Origin: Leptospiraceae bacterium
GTDB lineage: Bacteria > Spirochaetota > Leptospiria > Leptospirales > Leptospiraceae
Assembly (NCBI GenBank): GCA_015075105.1
Contig: JABTUZ010000002.1
Location: 716,001-780,000 of the forward strand
Direction: 5' to 3'
Length of the DNA stretch: 64,000 nt
Made by a program: the position numbers and the translations under genes. The notes below the pieces were generated by a model that worked only from the letters and a program-made list of their open reading frames with translations, ran no database searches and was not told the DNA's origin. How positions within the stretch are numbered: the first letter of the stretch is position 1; every line of letters starts with the position of its first letter. Below are positions 37,389-45,617 of this stretch, piece by piece.

Positions 37389-38336
37389 TTAGAATGTTGG
37401 GTAAGTAGTAGGGCAAGTTCCAGATGCTGTTCCAAAAGATGAAGAAGTGGTAGCTGTAAAGCCTGCACCATATCCACACTTCAACGAAGCAGTAACAACA
37501 GCAGAAACAGAAGCCGCATCGGTTTTAGAAATACCATAAGTTGAATAAGAACCACCACTCATGCTTGTTAGAACTGATTTTAAAGCTGAGTCAGAGGCTA
37601 CAATAGCTGATGCACATGCAGGAACTGAAAAAGCAGCATTCATGAAAGCAAGATAGTTTGTAGCAGACAAGGTAGTCATTTCAGTTTGTCCATAAGGCTT
37701 TAAGAGTGCAATTGCAGCAGCAGTAAATCCTGTTACAGACATTGCAGTAGTCTGATAAGCTTTTAGATCCGCAAGGCTCACAGACATATCTGTAGAAACA
37801 CTTCCAACTCCAGAGTAATTTGTAAGAGCTTTTACTGCAGTGATACTTGCATCATCCTTACAAATCATAACAGCAGACGATTTTCCGCTCACAATTCTAT
37901 ACCCTGCCATTGAACATCCCTGGTTTCCACTTGTTAAAGAAGATTGAGCAGTTGTTATTGTAGCAGTTGTAGTGTTGGTTTTGCTCAAGGTTATTGCTGA
38001 ACTCAAGGTTGAACAACCAGTGGTTGCATCATAAACAGTTTTTAGACCATCAAACCCGGTATCAACAGCAGTTTTAGCTTCGCTTGGGCTTGTAGTGTAA
38101 AGTGATGTATTTAAAGTAGCTGCATTGCAACCGCCTTTTGGAATTGCAGAGCCTGTAGCAGAGTAGGTTGTGGTTCCAGTTGCACTCTTAGTGATAGTAG
38201 CACATTTACCGCTTGTTTGATCCAAGAGATAAAACATTAGTGCTGAATTGTTGTCATCCTCTTTCTTTTTTGCACAATTTACGAAAAGACCAAGAGCCAA
38301 TGCAATTGCTGCAATACTTATTAAATTTTTATTCAT
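37389..38336 (-). CDS. Ser/Thr/Ala-rich lipoprotein with eight further cysteines
   Basis: 315 residues. The signal peptide ends in LGLFVNCAKKK, a lipobox. The mature part is low-complexity (Thr, Ser, Ala) and holds eight other Cys (GKCAT, GGCNA, TGCST, QGCSM, ICKDD, PACAS, LKCGY, GTCPT), enough for four disulfides. No family is recognised. Location is probably the outer membrane surface. The upstream gap (38337-38478) is T-rich; the 231-bp repeat lies behind it. Confidence 0.78.
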   Translation of the reverse strand: MNKNLISIAAIALALGLFVNCAKKKEDDNNSALMFYLLDQTSGKCATITKSATGTTTYSATGSAIPKGGCNAATLNTSLYTTSPSEAKTAVDTGFDGLKTVYDATTGCSTLSSAITLSKTNTTTATITTAQSSLTSGNQGCSMAGYRIVSGKSSAVMICKDDASITAVKALTNYSGVGSVSTDMSVSLADLKAYQTTAMSVTGFTAAAIALLKPYGQTEMTTLSATNYLAFMNAAFSVPACASAIVASDSALKSVLTSMSGGSYSTYGISKTDAASVSAVVTASLKCGYGAGFTATTSSSFGTASGTCPTTYPTF

Positions 38337-38478
38337 TTTTAATCCCCTTTTTTAGATTTAGCTTTATTCTTAGTTTTCTCTTTTTTTTGTCAATATCTTT
38401 TACAGTATTTTTTTTAGCTTTTTATTTTTGTTTTACTTATATTATGTCTCATTAGCTTAGATTGTTTTGACCGACAAT

Positions 38479-38722
38479 GTGGGATCTCCAATTCGGAGGA
38501 CTGATGACGGAGGTCTGAGGTCGGGGGAATAGTGTAGGTGAGAATCTTTTGTAAATAGGTTTATCTTTTAGGATGAGGTTTTGAGCTTTAGTAGAGTTTT
38601 TGAAATTTCGTATTTAGTGCAGATTTTACACTTTTCGTGTGAAAATGTGGGATCTCCAATTTTTTAGAGGATTTCAAAAGATTTCGTATTTAGTGCAGAT
38701 TGGGGATTTTTTCTGTAAAACT
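38479..38722 (+). repeat. 231-bp repeat unit upstream of the phasin gene
   Basis: The copy starts at GTGGGATCTCCAATTCGGAGG and carries the TTTATCTTTTAGGATGAGG and TTGAGCTTTAGTAGAG blocks seen at the right end. A second GTGGGATCTCC (38647) is followed by a leader, AGTGCAGATT then TTTTTCTGTAAAACT. The leader is nearly the same as the one in front of both DUF1564 genes. With the T-rich part before it and the promoter after it, this fills the 503-bp gap 38337-38839; no protein gene is seen there. Confidence 0.85.
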
Positions 38723-38773
38723 TAAGAAAAAATCAAAAAAATAAAAAATTGCAAAAAAAAATAGAAAAAAAGA

Positions 38774-38820
38774 TTGACTAATTTTGTGCATTGCACAAAT
38801 TTGATTTAGTGCGATGCACT
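38774..38820 (+). promoter_or_regulatory. Promoter with two palindromic operator-like sites before the phasin gene
   Basis: A TTGACT -35-like box (38774-38779) is followed by the perfect palindrome TTGTGCA-T-TGCACAA (38784-38798) in the spacer. AGTGC-GAT-GCACT (38808-38820) lies near the expected transcription start. Two dyads at these positions suggest a repressor. In proteobacteria the PhaR regulator binds TGC-rich dyads before phasin genes; the parallel is inference. The -10 box is weak. Confidence 0.5.
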
Positions 38821-38839
38821 ATTTGAAAGGAGAATATAA

Positions 38840-39202
38840 ATGGAAAAACAAATCATGGACATACTGAACGCAGGAATCGGTCTTTTTCAATCTGGAAAAG
38901 AAGGATTAGTAAAAGCAAGAGCTGATCTTGAAAAAGCTTACTCTGAACTTGCATCAAAAGGCGCTCAGGACAACTCCGAAACTGCTGTAAAACTCAGACA
39001 ATCTGTTGATAAAATCATCAGTGATATCAAAGAATTTACAAGTGTTGCTGGGAAAAACTATGAAGACACAAGAGCAAAAATCATAGAAAACTACAACAAA
39101 ATCACTGACGAAATCAAAAACAGGATGCCTGAAGGAAAAGTTGAAGCTGTAAAAGCAAAAATCAACGAAGTAGCAGAAAGTATCAAAAAGCCAAAAGCTT
39201 AA
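38840..39202 (+). CDS. Phasin-like protein
   Basis: 120 residues, almost wholly helical and rich in Lys, Ala and Glu: [36 protein letters not shown], then [16 protein letters not shown]. It resembles the phasin-related proteins annotated in Leptospira. Phasins coat polyhydroxyalkanoate granules, though no PHA synthase is in this window. The start has AAGGAG at good spacing. Strong dyads upstream and a classical terminator downstream suggest a single, regulated, highly expressed gene. Confidence 0.82.
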   Translation: MEKQIMDILNAGIGLFQSGKEGLVKARADLEKAYSELASKGAQDNSETAVKLRQSVDKIISDIKEFTSVAGKNYEDTRAKIIENYNKITDEIKNRMPEGKVEAVKAKINEVAESIKKPKA

Positions 39203-39217
39203 ATTTTCAATTCTATC

Positions 39218-39250
39218 GGGGGCAATTTTGCCCCCTCTTTCTTTTTTTAA
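39218..39250 (+). terminator. Rho-independent terminator after the phasin gene
   Basis: GGGGGCA (39218-39224) and TGCCCCC (39229-39235) form a GC-rich hairpin with a 4-base loop. A T-tract (TCTTTCTTTTTTT) follows, 15 bp after the stop codon. Confidence 0.92.
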
Positions 39251-39312
39251 ATTTTCTTTGTAATTAAAACTAACTTAAAAATACTGCATTTATACTTTTT
39301 GGATGGGGATTT

Positions 39313-40305
39313 ATGAAAAAATATGATGTATTCGGCGTAGGCAATGCGTTAGTTGACACTCTGGTAAATATAGATAAAAAATTTTTGGAAGATAGCAATA
39401 TTGTCAAAGGGGTAATGACGTTAGTTGATTCCGAAAAACAAGGAGAGTTGTTAGCTTCTCTACACGAGCATAAGTTGGAATTGAGGTCTGGTGGAAGTGC
39501 TGCCAATACGATGATCGCTTTAGCTAATTCAGGTGGAACAGGATGTTATACCGGAAAAGTTGCAAACGATGCAAATGGGGAGTTCTACAAGAAAGATATG
39601 GAGAATGCAGGTATAAATTTTGAAATGGAGCCTGCAAATACCGGGCACACAGGAACTTGTGTAGTTCTAATGACACCGGATGCAGATAGAACGATGCTCA
39701 CTCATCTTGGAATCTCTATTACCCTTACGTCAGGCGACATAGGTATCGAGAATTTAAAGAAATCTAAAGTGTCTTATATAGAAGGGTATCTATGGGATGG
39801 GGAAGATACGAAAAATGCTTCACTTCATGCAATGGATATTTCTAAAAAAAATGGAGTCAAGGTCGCTTTCACGTATAGCGATCCTTTTTGTGTGAAAAGA
39901 GCGAAAGCTGACTTTATTCAAATTACAAAAGAGAAAGCTGATTATATTTTCTGCAACCATGATGAAGCTATGTCATTGAGCGAAAAAAACGATCCTAAAG
40001 AAGCCCTTGCTTATATAGGAAGTCTTTGTCAAACTGCATTTATGACTTGGGGAAAAGAAGGTGCTTATTTTGTAGATAAAGGAATTATCACCCACGTTCC
40101 CGGATTTCCTGTGAACCCGATTGATACGAATGGAGCCGGTGATGCGTTTGCTGCCGGAGTATTGTATGGAATCACTCAAGGCTATTCTCTTGCAAAGGCT
40201 TGCCGATGGGGAAATTATGTTGCCTCCAGAATTATAATGGAGATTGGTGCAAGACTATCTGTCAAATTAATGGGTCGTCAGGAAGAAATTTTAGTCGGCT
40301 ACTAA
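39313..40305 (+). CDS. PfkB-family carbohydrate/nucleoside kinase (adenosine kinase-like)
   Basis: 330 residues, the usual length. GVGNALVDTLV at the N-terminus, LRSGGSAANTMIALA (first PfkB signature) and DTNGAGDAFAAGVLYG (second signature, catalytic Asp277) are all present. The ribokinase family phosphorylates sugars or nucleosides; the N-terminal GNALVD and overall pattern favour adenosine kinase-like members, but the substrate is not certain. Cytoplasmic. Its own promoter region follows the phasin terminator. Confidence 0.88.
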   Translation: MKKYDVFGVGNALVDTLVNIDKKFLEDSNIVKGVMTLVDSEKQGELLASLHEHKLELRSGGSAANTMIALANSGGTGCYTGKVANDANGEFYKKDMENAGINFEMEPANTGHTGTCVVLMTPDADRTMLTHLGISITLTSGDIGIENLKKSKVSYIEGYLWDGEDTKNASLHAMDISKKNGVKVAFTYSDPFCVKRAKADFIQITKEKADYIFCNHDEAMSLSEKNDPKEALAYIGSLCQTAFMTWGKEGAYFVDKGIITHVPGFPVNPIDTNGAGDAFAAGVLYGITQGYSLAKACRWGNYVASRIIMEIGARLSVKLMGRQEEILVGY

Positions 40306-40344
40306 TTTAACCAAAATTCTTTCTGACACTATTTCTGAGTAAGT

Positions 40345-40917
40345 TTATTTTTTAAGCATAGATTGAAAATTTTCTGATAAGGTGGACAAATTTTTTAAAC
40401 GAATTTGCAACTCTTCAGATTCTACTTCACCAGCTATTACTTGGTGGGCAGCACCTCTTGCGCTATGGTAGGCAGATTCCAGCTTTGCTACATATTCTTC
40501 CAGACTTGATGCAGAAACTTTTTGTTTTCTCTTATATATTTTGATTAAATACTGTAAAATAAATCCAAAAATAGAAAAACAATAAACTGGAATTAAAACA
40601 TACAGGCTAGTTTTAAAAACCCAAAAAATCTTGTATTCACTTGTTATGGATTTATTCAGATAAACCCATATTAAACAAAGTAAACCAACTGAAAAAGTCA
40701 AGTTTGCCCTCGGTGTAGAAGGGGATAAATTATTAATAAGAATCAAAAGAAGTACCGAAAAAATAAATAGCAAAATGACCTCAGGAGGTATCCAGCTAAA
40801 AAAATTGTCAAAAAAAAGTATTGTCTTTTGATAAGCAGTTGTAATTGTCTTAAGGGAGTTTTCTAATGACTCATAGTTTCGTTTTATGTCTTCAAATAAT
40901 CCTGTGAAATTGGGCAT
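40345..40917 (-). CDS. Hypothetical membrane protein
   Basis: 190 residues: a helical N-terminus, about four hydrophobic segments (for example VILLFIFSVLLLILI and YVLIPVYCFSIFGFIL) and a C-terminal coiled-coil-like tail (YVAKLESAYHSARGAAHQ). No family recognised. AAGGTAAGA precedes the ATG. The 5' end overlaps the start of the divergent membrane protein gene if the longest frame of that gene is used. Confidence 0.65.
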   Translation of the reverse strand: MPNFTGLFEDIKRNYESLENSLKTITTAYQKTILFFDNFFSWIPPEVILLFIFSVLLLILINNLSPSTPRANLTFSVGLLCLIWVYLNKSITSEYKIFWVFKTSLYVLIPVYCFSIFGFILQYLIKIYKRKQKVSASSLEEYVAKLESAYHSARGAAHQVIAGEVESEELQIRLKNLSTLSENFQSMLKK

Positions 40918-41953
40918 TGTTCTTACCTTGAAAAATAAAATTTGGAGAATATTCTCTCCTTTTGTTCAGAGATTTCATAGATTTAGCCTATTGAAAAAAA
41001 TTTCAATAGTTTATCTATTCATTGTTTTTATTTTTATATTTTACCATGAGAGCCACCTCCCTTGGTTTATTATTCTACTGCTTGCATTTTCAACACTAAT
41101 TTTTACTCTATTACTTTTTTTATTCGGTTATGGTTTATTTCGTTTTCTATTCGGAAACAAAGGGAATCTATTTTTTGAAATTTTATTTCTTAGCGTATTG
41201 TCTGTAGTATTATACACCTTAGGTTTTTTGGAATATAGCGGTGGAAATTTATTTCTATTAATTGTTATTGCGATTGCGTTTTTTTTTAAATTCACTAACT
41301 CTATATTGTATTATAGAATTTCTCTAATTGGTCTTTCAATTTTATCTGTCGGGTTGGTTACGTTTTACTATTTGCAAGCAAACGAAAAATTTTTGTTCTA
41401 CTACTTTAATCAGTCTAAATACGGAGAAATCGAAAAAGATTTTACAAAGTGGAAATTTAACGAATCAACAAAAGAGCTTTCTAATTCAGAAATTCCAATA
41501 AAGTTCAAACTACCGGAAAGTTTCCAATTTTACAATCCCAAGGACTTAGACTTAAAGGAAAAAACAGGAGCCGGGCAAATTGCAGGAATCATTTCTATTG
41601 GGGCTGTAGATCCAAATCTATATCCTTTTGTTCGTATTTTTTTCTTACCAAAATCAATAAATATGAGTGAGGAACAAATATATTCTGAATTTTCTAAACT
41701 ATTGGAAGTTGGAGTAAACAGAGGAGAATTTGAAGAATTAAAGGAGTTGGGAAAAAAACCTTTTCTTAAAAAAAACTGGAACGGATATTTTTGGGCGTAC
41801 TTTGATCCACTTAGGCCCCGCTACGCAAAAACAGGTTTTTATTTTGCTCCTCTACCTTCGGGAGATGCATTACTTTTACACCTTACTGAAAATGTTACAA
41901 AAGATTTTCATGAGCCTAAGATTTTAGAAATTTTAGAAAGTATTCAGTTTTAA
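40886..41953 (+). CDS. Hypothetical membrane protein with C-terminal soluble domain
   Basis: Up to 355 residues: about five N-terminal membrane helices (to ~170), then a soluble domain with NSEIPIKFKLPESFQFYNP and KKNWNGYFWAYFDP. No family recognised. The start is uncertain: ATG 40886 overlaps the divergent gene by 32 bp, and a later TTG (about 40928) would avoid the overlap. The pair with 40345 may work together, inferred only from the shared promoter region. Confidence 0.65.
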   Translation: MSSNNPVKLGIVLTLKNKIWRIFSPFVQRFHRFSLLKKISIVYLFIVFIFIFYHESHLPWFIILLLAFSTLIFTLLLFLFGYGLFRFLFGNKGNLFFEILFLSVLSVVLYTLGFLEYSGGNLFLLIVIAIAFFFKFTNSILYYRISLIGLSILSVGLVTFYYLQANEKFLFYYFNQSKYGEIEKDFTKWKFNESTKELSNSEIPIKFKLPESFQFYNPKDLDLKEKTGAGQIAGIISIGAVDPNLYPFVRIFFLPKSINMSEEQIYSEFSKLLEVGVNRGEFEELKELGKKPFLKKNWNGYFWAYFDPLRPRYAKTGFYFAPLPSGDALLLHLTENVTKDFHEPKILEILESIQF

Positions 41954-41959
41954 AAATAC

Positions 41960-42826
41960 TTAAACACAGTTTGGTAATAGCGCATGAATTTTTTCTAATT
42001 GTGCTTTGTTTCTTTTTTCAGGAGAAGTTAGTATAGAAAATTTAGTCGAACCAACAAGACTTAAATCATCTCCATTTCCAATAAACTCAATTAGACAGGA
42101 TACTAACTTTTTTGCATTCTCTCCATTCTTAGTAAGGTTTCCAATTATAAATTCAGTTGTAACAGGCTCTTCGTGCTCTTTCCAAGAATCATAGTCGGTT
42201 GACATGCAAACCATCTGATAGGCAATTTCAGCTTCACGAGCAAGTTTTGCTTCCGGTAATACACTCATGTTGATGATGTCTCCACCAAGCATTCTATACA
42301 TGTTGGACTCGGCTCTAGTTGAAAACAAAGGCCCTTCCATACAAACTACAGTCTTTTTCGTGTGGATTGTTATTCCTAGATTTTTTCCACAGGCTTCAAT
42401 TCGATCAGATAGGTTTTTAGAAAACGGATCTCCAAAACTTGCATGAGCTACTATCCCATTTCCAAAAAATGTAGAAGGACGATTTCCTTTGGTTCTATCA
42501 ATTATTTGATCTGGTAAAACAAAATCAAGAGGTTTGATTTCTTCTCTAAGACTTCCAACTGAACTAAATGCTACAATTTCTTCTACACCGATATTTTTCA
42601 ATGCACATATATTCGCTTGATTTGGAATTTCGGTCGGTGATATAAAATGCCCTTTACCGTGTCTTGGGAGAAATGCGACTAACTTCCCTTTGTATTTACC
42701 TATTGTGATTTTATCTGAGGGCTTGCCCCAAGGAGTGTCGGGATGTATCTCTTCTATAATCTCCATACCATCTAATCCATAAAGCCCTGTTCCACCAATG
42801 ATTGCAGCTTTTACTTTTTCTTTCAT
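41960..42826 (-). CDS. mtnP: S-methyl-5'-thioadenosine phosphorylase
   Basis: 288 residues. AIIGGTGLYGLDGM, LPRHGKGHFISPTEIPNQAN, EGPLFSTRAES, INMSVLPEAKLAREAEI and VCMSTDYDSW are the family signatures (phosphate, ribose and purine sites). It cleaves methylthioadenosine, the by-product of polyamine and quorum-signal synthesis, to adenine and methylthioribose-1-phosphate for methionine salvage. It converges closely with the preceding plus-strand gene. Confidence 0.95.
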   Translation of the reverse strand: MKEKVKAAIIGGTGLYGLDGMEIIEEIHPDTPWGKPSDKITIGKYKGKLVAFLPRHGKGHFISPTEIPNQANICALKNIGVEEIVAFSSVGSLREEIKPLDFVLPDQIIDRTKGNRPSTFFGNGIVAHASFGDPFSKNLSDRIEACGKNLGITIHTKKTVVCMEGPLFSTRAESNMYRMLGGDIINMSVLPEAKLAREAEIAYQMVCMSTDYDSWKEHEEPVTTEFIIGNLTKNGENAKKLVSCLIEFIGNGDDLSLVGSTKFSILTSPEKRNKAQLEKIHALLPNCV

Positions 42827-42948
42827 ACTTGTCTTATTTCAATGGCTACAAGTTTCAAGCAAGAGAAAAAATAATTCATTCAATTTTACTTAAAAGAAAT
42901 CATAATCAACCAAGTTTTATCAGAAAAAAAACTTTTTATATAGTCTCA

Positions 42949-42992
42949 TTTATCCCCTTTTTTCGTATTCCATTTTTCGGAGAAAGACCAAA
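42949..42992. repeat. Decayed copy of one IS3-element end
   Basis: TTTATCCCCTTTTTTCGTATTCC followed by ATTTTTCGGAGAAAGACCAA closely matches the right end of the IS at 45292-45338, including six bases beyond its terminal repeat. No transposase remains beside it. It looks like a solo remnant or a recombination scar at the island border. Confidence 0.5.
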
Positions 42993-43042
42993 TCTGACAA
43001 TCTTGCAATTAACTTGTCGAGTTCTACATTTTGCTTTTCCAC

Positions 43043-44110
43043 TTAAAACTCCCTCTCGATTGTTTCGATTTGAACATTTGTTAAATCATAAACATTGTAA
43101 ACAAAAATATCTAATTCGGTCATGTCGATAATCTCACAGCATCGATTATAAATATCTTTGAATTTAATATGCTGGTTATTTTCAATAATTGGCAATGGCA
43201 AAGATTCAATATGAGAGCGTAAAATCTTTTTTGAATGAAACATTTTCCTGTAAATAAAACTATATAACTTTGAATTAAAAAGACAAACAATAGTTTCGAT
43301 TGGATAGTCAATTTTTGGAATAAACAAATTCGCACTGTTAAGCAATAATCTGCCTTGATTGTCGAAAGCACAGATAATTCTATCGTTAATAAATCTATAT
43401 GTGATTTTGGGTTGACGATATTTCTCAACTGACGCTATTTGCTGATACCGTTCTGGATGAAACTCAATAAAACATTCAGCAGGAAGAAAACGGAAAGGGT
43501 CTATATCCTTCCCTCTGTATATAGGTTCCATATTCTTCTTGCTTTTTGTTTTTGATATATGTTTAGCATTATTGCCTGTTACAATGCCAAGTGCAAATTC
43601 TGCATTATTTTTTAATGTTAAATATTTTCGAGAGAAAACATGGGAAAGTATTTCTTTCTCTAAAGAATTCGCTGTAGCTTGAATTATATAATCTGGAGGT
43701 GAAATTTCTTTATGATTAAGATGATACACTTGCTCGCTATTAAATATCTCAATAGAATCCGAAATTATCTCGTTACAGAATGTGAATCGTATAGCCTCAG
43801 ATACTACACCTTGAAATGCGTTTCCTAACAAGTCAATTTTGATTGCTCTATTTTTAGATAGTAAAAATTTGCGAATATTTTTATGTGTTCCAACATTTAA
43901 AATTGAATGAGGTAAAAAAAAGGTTAGTGTTCCTTTGGAAGTAAGGTTATTGATGCAGTTATATAATGCTATTGAGAATGATTCCGATGTAGATATTTCA
44001 TCATACATTTTAATGAGTGTTTCTTTTTCTTTAAAGTCAAGTTTACTTCCCCACGGCGGGTTTGTGACAATATTATCATAGCATATTTGATTATCTGAAA
44101 TGTCAAACAA
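43043..44110 (-). pseudogene. N6-adenine DNA methylase/restriction enzyme, C-terminal fragment cut by IS3
   Basis: 355 residues remain. NIVTNPPWGSK is catalytic motif IV (NPPW) of gamma-class N6-adenine methylases of the Eco57I/TaqI type. A target-recognition-like region follows (GIVTGNNAKHI, PIYRGKDIDPFRF, LFNSKLYSFIYRK) as in TaqI-like specificity domains. The AdoMet-binding motif I, which should precede NPPW, is absent. The open frame continues upstream (EISLFD) into the IS end, so the listed TTG start is not a true start. The N-terminal part appears on the far side of the IS at 45331. Confidence 0.82.
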
Positions 44111-44152
44111 TGAAATCTCTGAAGTGCCCCCCTAAAACTGTAAAGAAAAAAA

Positions 44153-44932
44153 TCATATTTTTTGTTTATTTTTAAATTGCAGAGGAGATAGTCCTCCTAA
44201 AGCTGAATGAGGTCTGATTGAATTGTACCGATCAATAAATTGAAAAATACTTTTGGCTGCTTCAATTTTATCAGCATAACAGGAGATATTTATCTCTTGA
44301 TACTTGATAGTTTTATTAAAAGATTCTGCGTGTGCATTTTCATATGCATTACCAAGACACATTGAAATTTGTATTTTGGAATTGTTCAGAAGTTCTATAT
44401 ATTCATGCGAACAATATCTTCTATCAGAATCAGTATGATGAATGTAACCTTCGAGACTTCCTCTGTTCATGAGAGCCGACTCAAATGCAGACCTGACAAG
44501 TTCACTATTAAGTTTATCAGAAACAGCTCGTCCGATGACCTCTCTGTTTTCCATATCCATTAGTGATGCCAGATAATGATTTTTCCCCTGAACATCAAAA
44601 AAAGTAACATCACCAACTATTACTCGTGCATGATTAATTGACTTGTCCTTAAGAAGATTTGGATATTTTTTCAGGTTATGTTTTGAATCCGTGGTCGCAT
44701 GATGATAAGCCCTCTTCGGACTGCATTTTAAAAGGTTTTCATGCATGATCCTGTAAACTCGCTTATGATTGATTTTCATATCATTTCTCAGAAAATAAGT
44801 GACAGACCTGTAACCTGATTGAGGCATTAAATCCAGATATGCTTCAATCTTTTCTATTAGTTGCTTATCCTCCTGTTTTCTTTTAATCTTTGCATCCGAT
44901 TGGTAATAAAAGGAAGAGATACTGATCTCCAA
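44153..44932 (-). CDS. IS3-family transposase OrfB (DDE integrase domain)
   Basis: 259 residues in the listed frame, open further upstream in the same frame (ARLEAKREII, KYLAPEFGIVKSC) to the slippery run at 45024-45031. HTH_21-like block SGYRSVTYFLR, then the rve/DDE domain: VGDVTFFDV (Asp), HHTDSDRRY (Asp) and ENAHAESFNKTIK (Glu), ending RPHSALGGLSPLQF. All three catalytic residues are present, so it is probably active. It is made as an OrfAB fusion by -1 frameshifting. Confidence 0.93.
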   Translation of the reverse strand: MEISISSFYYQSDAKIKRKQEDKQLIEKIEAYLDLMPQSGYRSVTYFLRNDMKINHKRVYRIMHENLLKCSPKRAYHHATTDSKHNLKKYPNLLKDKSINHARVIVGDVTFFDVQGKNHYLASLMDMENREVIGRAVSDKLNSELVRSAFESALMNRGSLEGYIHHTDSDRRYCSHEYIELLNNSKIQISMCLGNAYENAHAESFNKTIKYQEINISCYADKIEAAKSIFQFIDRYNSIRPHSALGGLSPLQFKNKQKI

Positions 44933-44946
44933 AGCTTTACAGCTTT

Positions 44947-45279
44947 TTACAATTCCAAATTCTGGTGCGAGATACTTCCTGATAATTTCTCTTTTTGCTT
45001 CCAGTCTTGCAGATATTTTTGGGCTTTTTTTAAAATGTGATTATCTAACGCAAGGTTGGCAAGTGCACCTTCCAATTCTGCGACTCGTTTCCTTAAAGCA
45101 AATTCGGTTTGATTATTTTGTTCAAACTTTCCTGTATCTATCTCATTTCTCCAATTTCGGATTGTTTGAGGATTTACCTTTTCCCTTTGAGCTATTTGCG
45201 AAACGGAACTCTGCCCGGACAAAATTTCCATTACTATTTTTTCCTTAAATTCTTTGCCATAGTTATTTCTTCTTATCAT
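44947..45279 (-). CDS. IS3-family transposase OrfA (HTH protein)
   Basis: 110 residues. KEKIVMEILSGQSSVSQIAQ and VNPQTIRNWRNEID form the helix-turn-helix that binds the inverted repeats; a leucine-zipper-like helix follows (RVAELEGALANLALD). The run of seven T on the plus strand at 45025-45031 (A7G in the message, TTA-AAA-AAA-GCC) is a good -1 slip site leading into OrfB. Confidence 0.92.
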   Translation of the reverse strand: MIRRNNYGKEFKEKIVMEILSGQSSVSQIAQREKVNPQTIRNWRNEIDTGKFEQNNQTEFALRKRVAELEGALANLALDNHILKKAQKYLQDWKQKEKLSGSISHQNLEL

Positions 45280-45330
45280 ATTATCAAGTCTCCTTTATCC
45301 CCTTTTTTTGTATTCCAGTTTTAGGGGGCA

Positions 45331-45602
45331 AGACCAATTTCAACTGCTTGTTCAAGCAAACGTTTTCTATTCCCATCTGTTATTCCAAGATAGCAAATAT
45401 AGGAATCGCTCGCATGCAGGCGGTTTGCTCTACCTTTCAGTTTGTCTGAATTATTTAAAATATTGTTTTTTATTTTAAGATATTCTTGCTCTGTATAGTG
45501 CGTTCCATTGGATGGGGCATCAATAGTTTCAGTTCGATACCAATTATTTAATGTGGCTGTTGAAATAGTAAACTCTTTTCTCAAATCTTCACGAGTTGTC
45601 AT
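45331..45602 (-). pseudogene. N-terminal fragment of the IS-split N6 methylase
   Basis: About 90 residues, beginning MTTREDLRKEFTISTATLNN, an HTH-like start, with KLKGRANRLHASDSYICYLG later. The frame runs into the IS end and stops there (GLAP). The strand is the same as the C-terminal part beyond the IS. N-terminal regions of this look precede Eco57I-type methylases, so both pieces are taken as one broken gene. The pairing is inference. Confidence 0.6.
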
Positions 45603-45617
45603 CCTTTTATACTCCTA

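Larger units (their letters stand above)
44125..45330 (-). mobile_element. IS3-family insertion sequence, about 1206 bp
   Basis: Ends are inverted repeats of TGCCCCCTAAAACTG type (left copy with one extra C). Inside are two overlapping-frame genes, orfA (HTH) and orfB (DDE transposase), with an A7G slippery run between them. No clear target duplication: flanks read AAG on the left and AGA on the right. The element splits a methylase gene and part of that gene is missing, so the insertion was followed by or caused a deletion. Confidence 0.9.

Noticed and set aside
42802-43131. 109-residue plus-strand ORF between mtnP and the methylase fragment
   Set aside because: It overlaps the start of mtnP, the IS-end remnant and the methylase 3' end; composition is not protein-like.
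44122-45333. Target-site duplication around the IS
   Set aside because: Flanking triplets are AAG and AGA, with only a CT dinucleotide shared in the gene orientation; not convincing.
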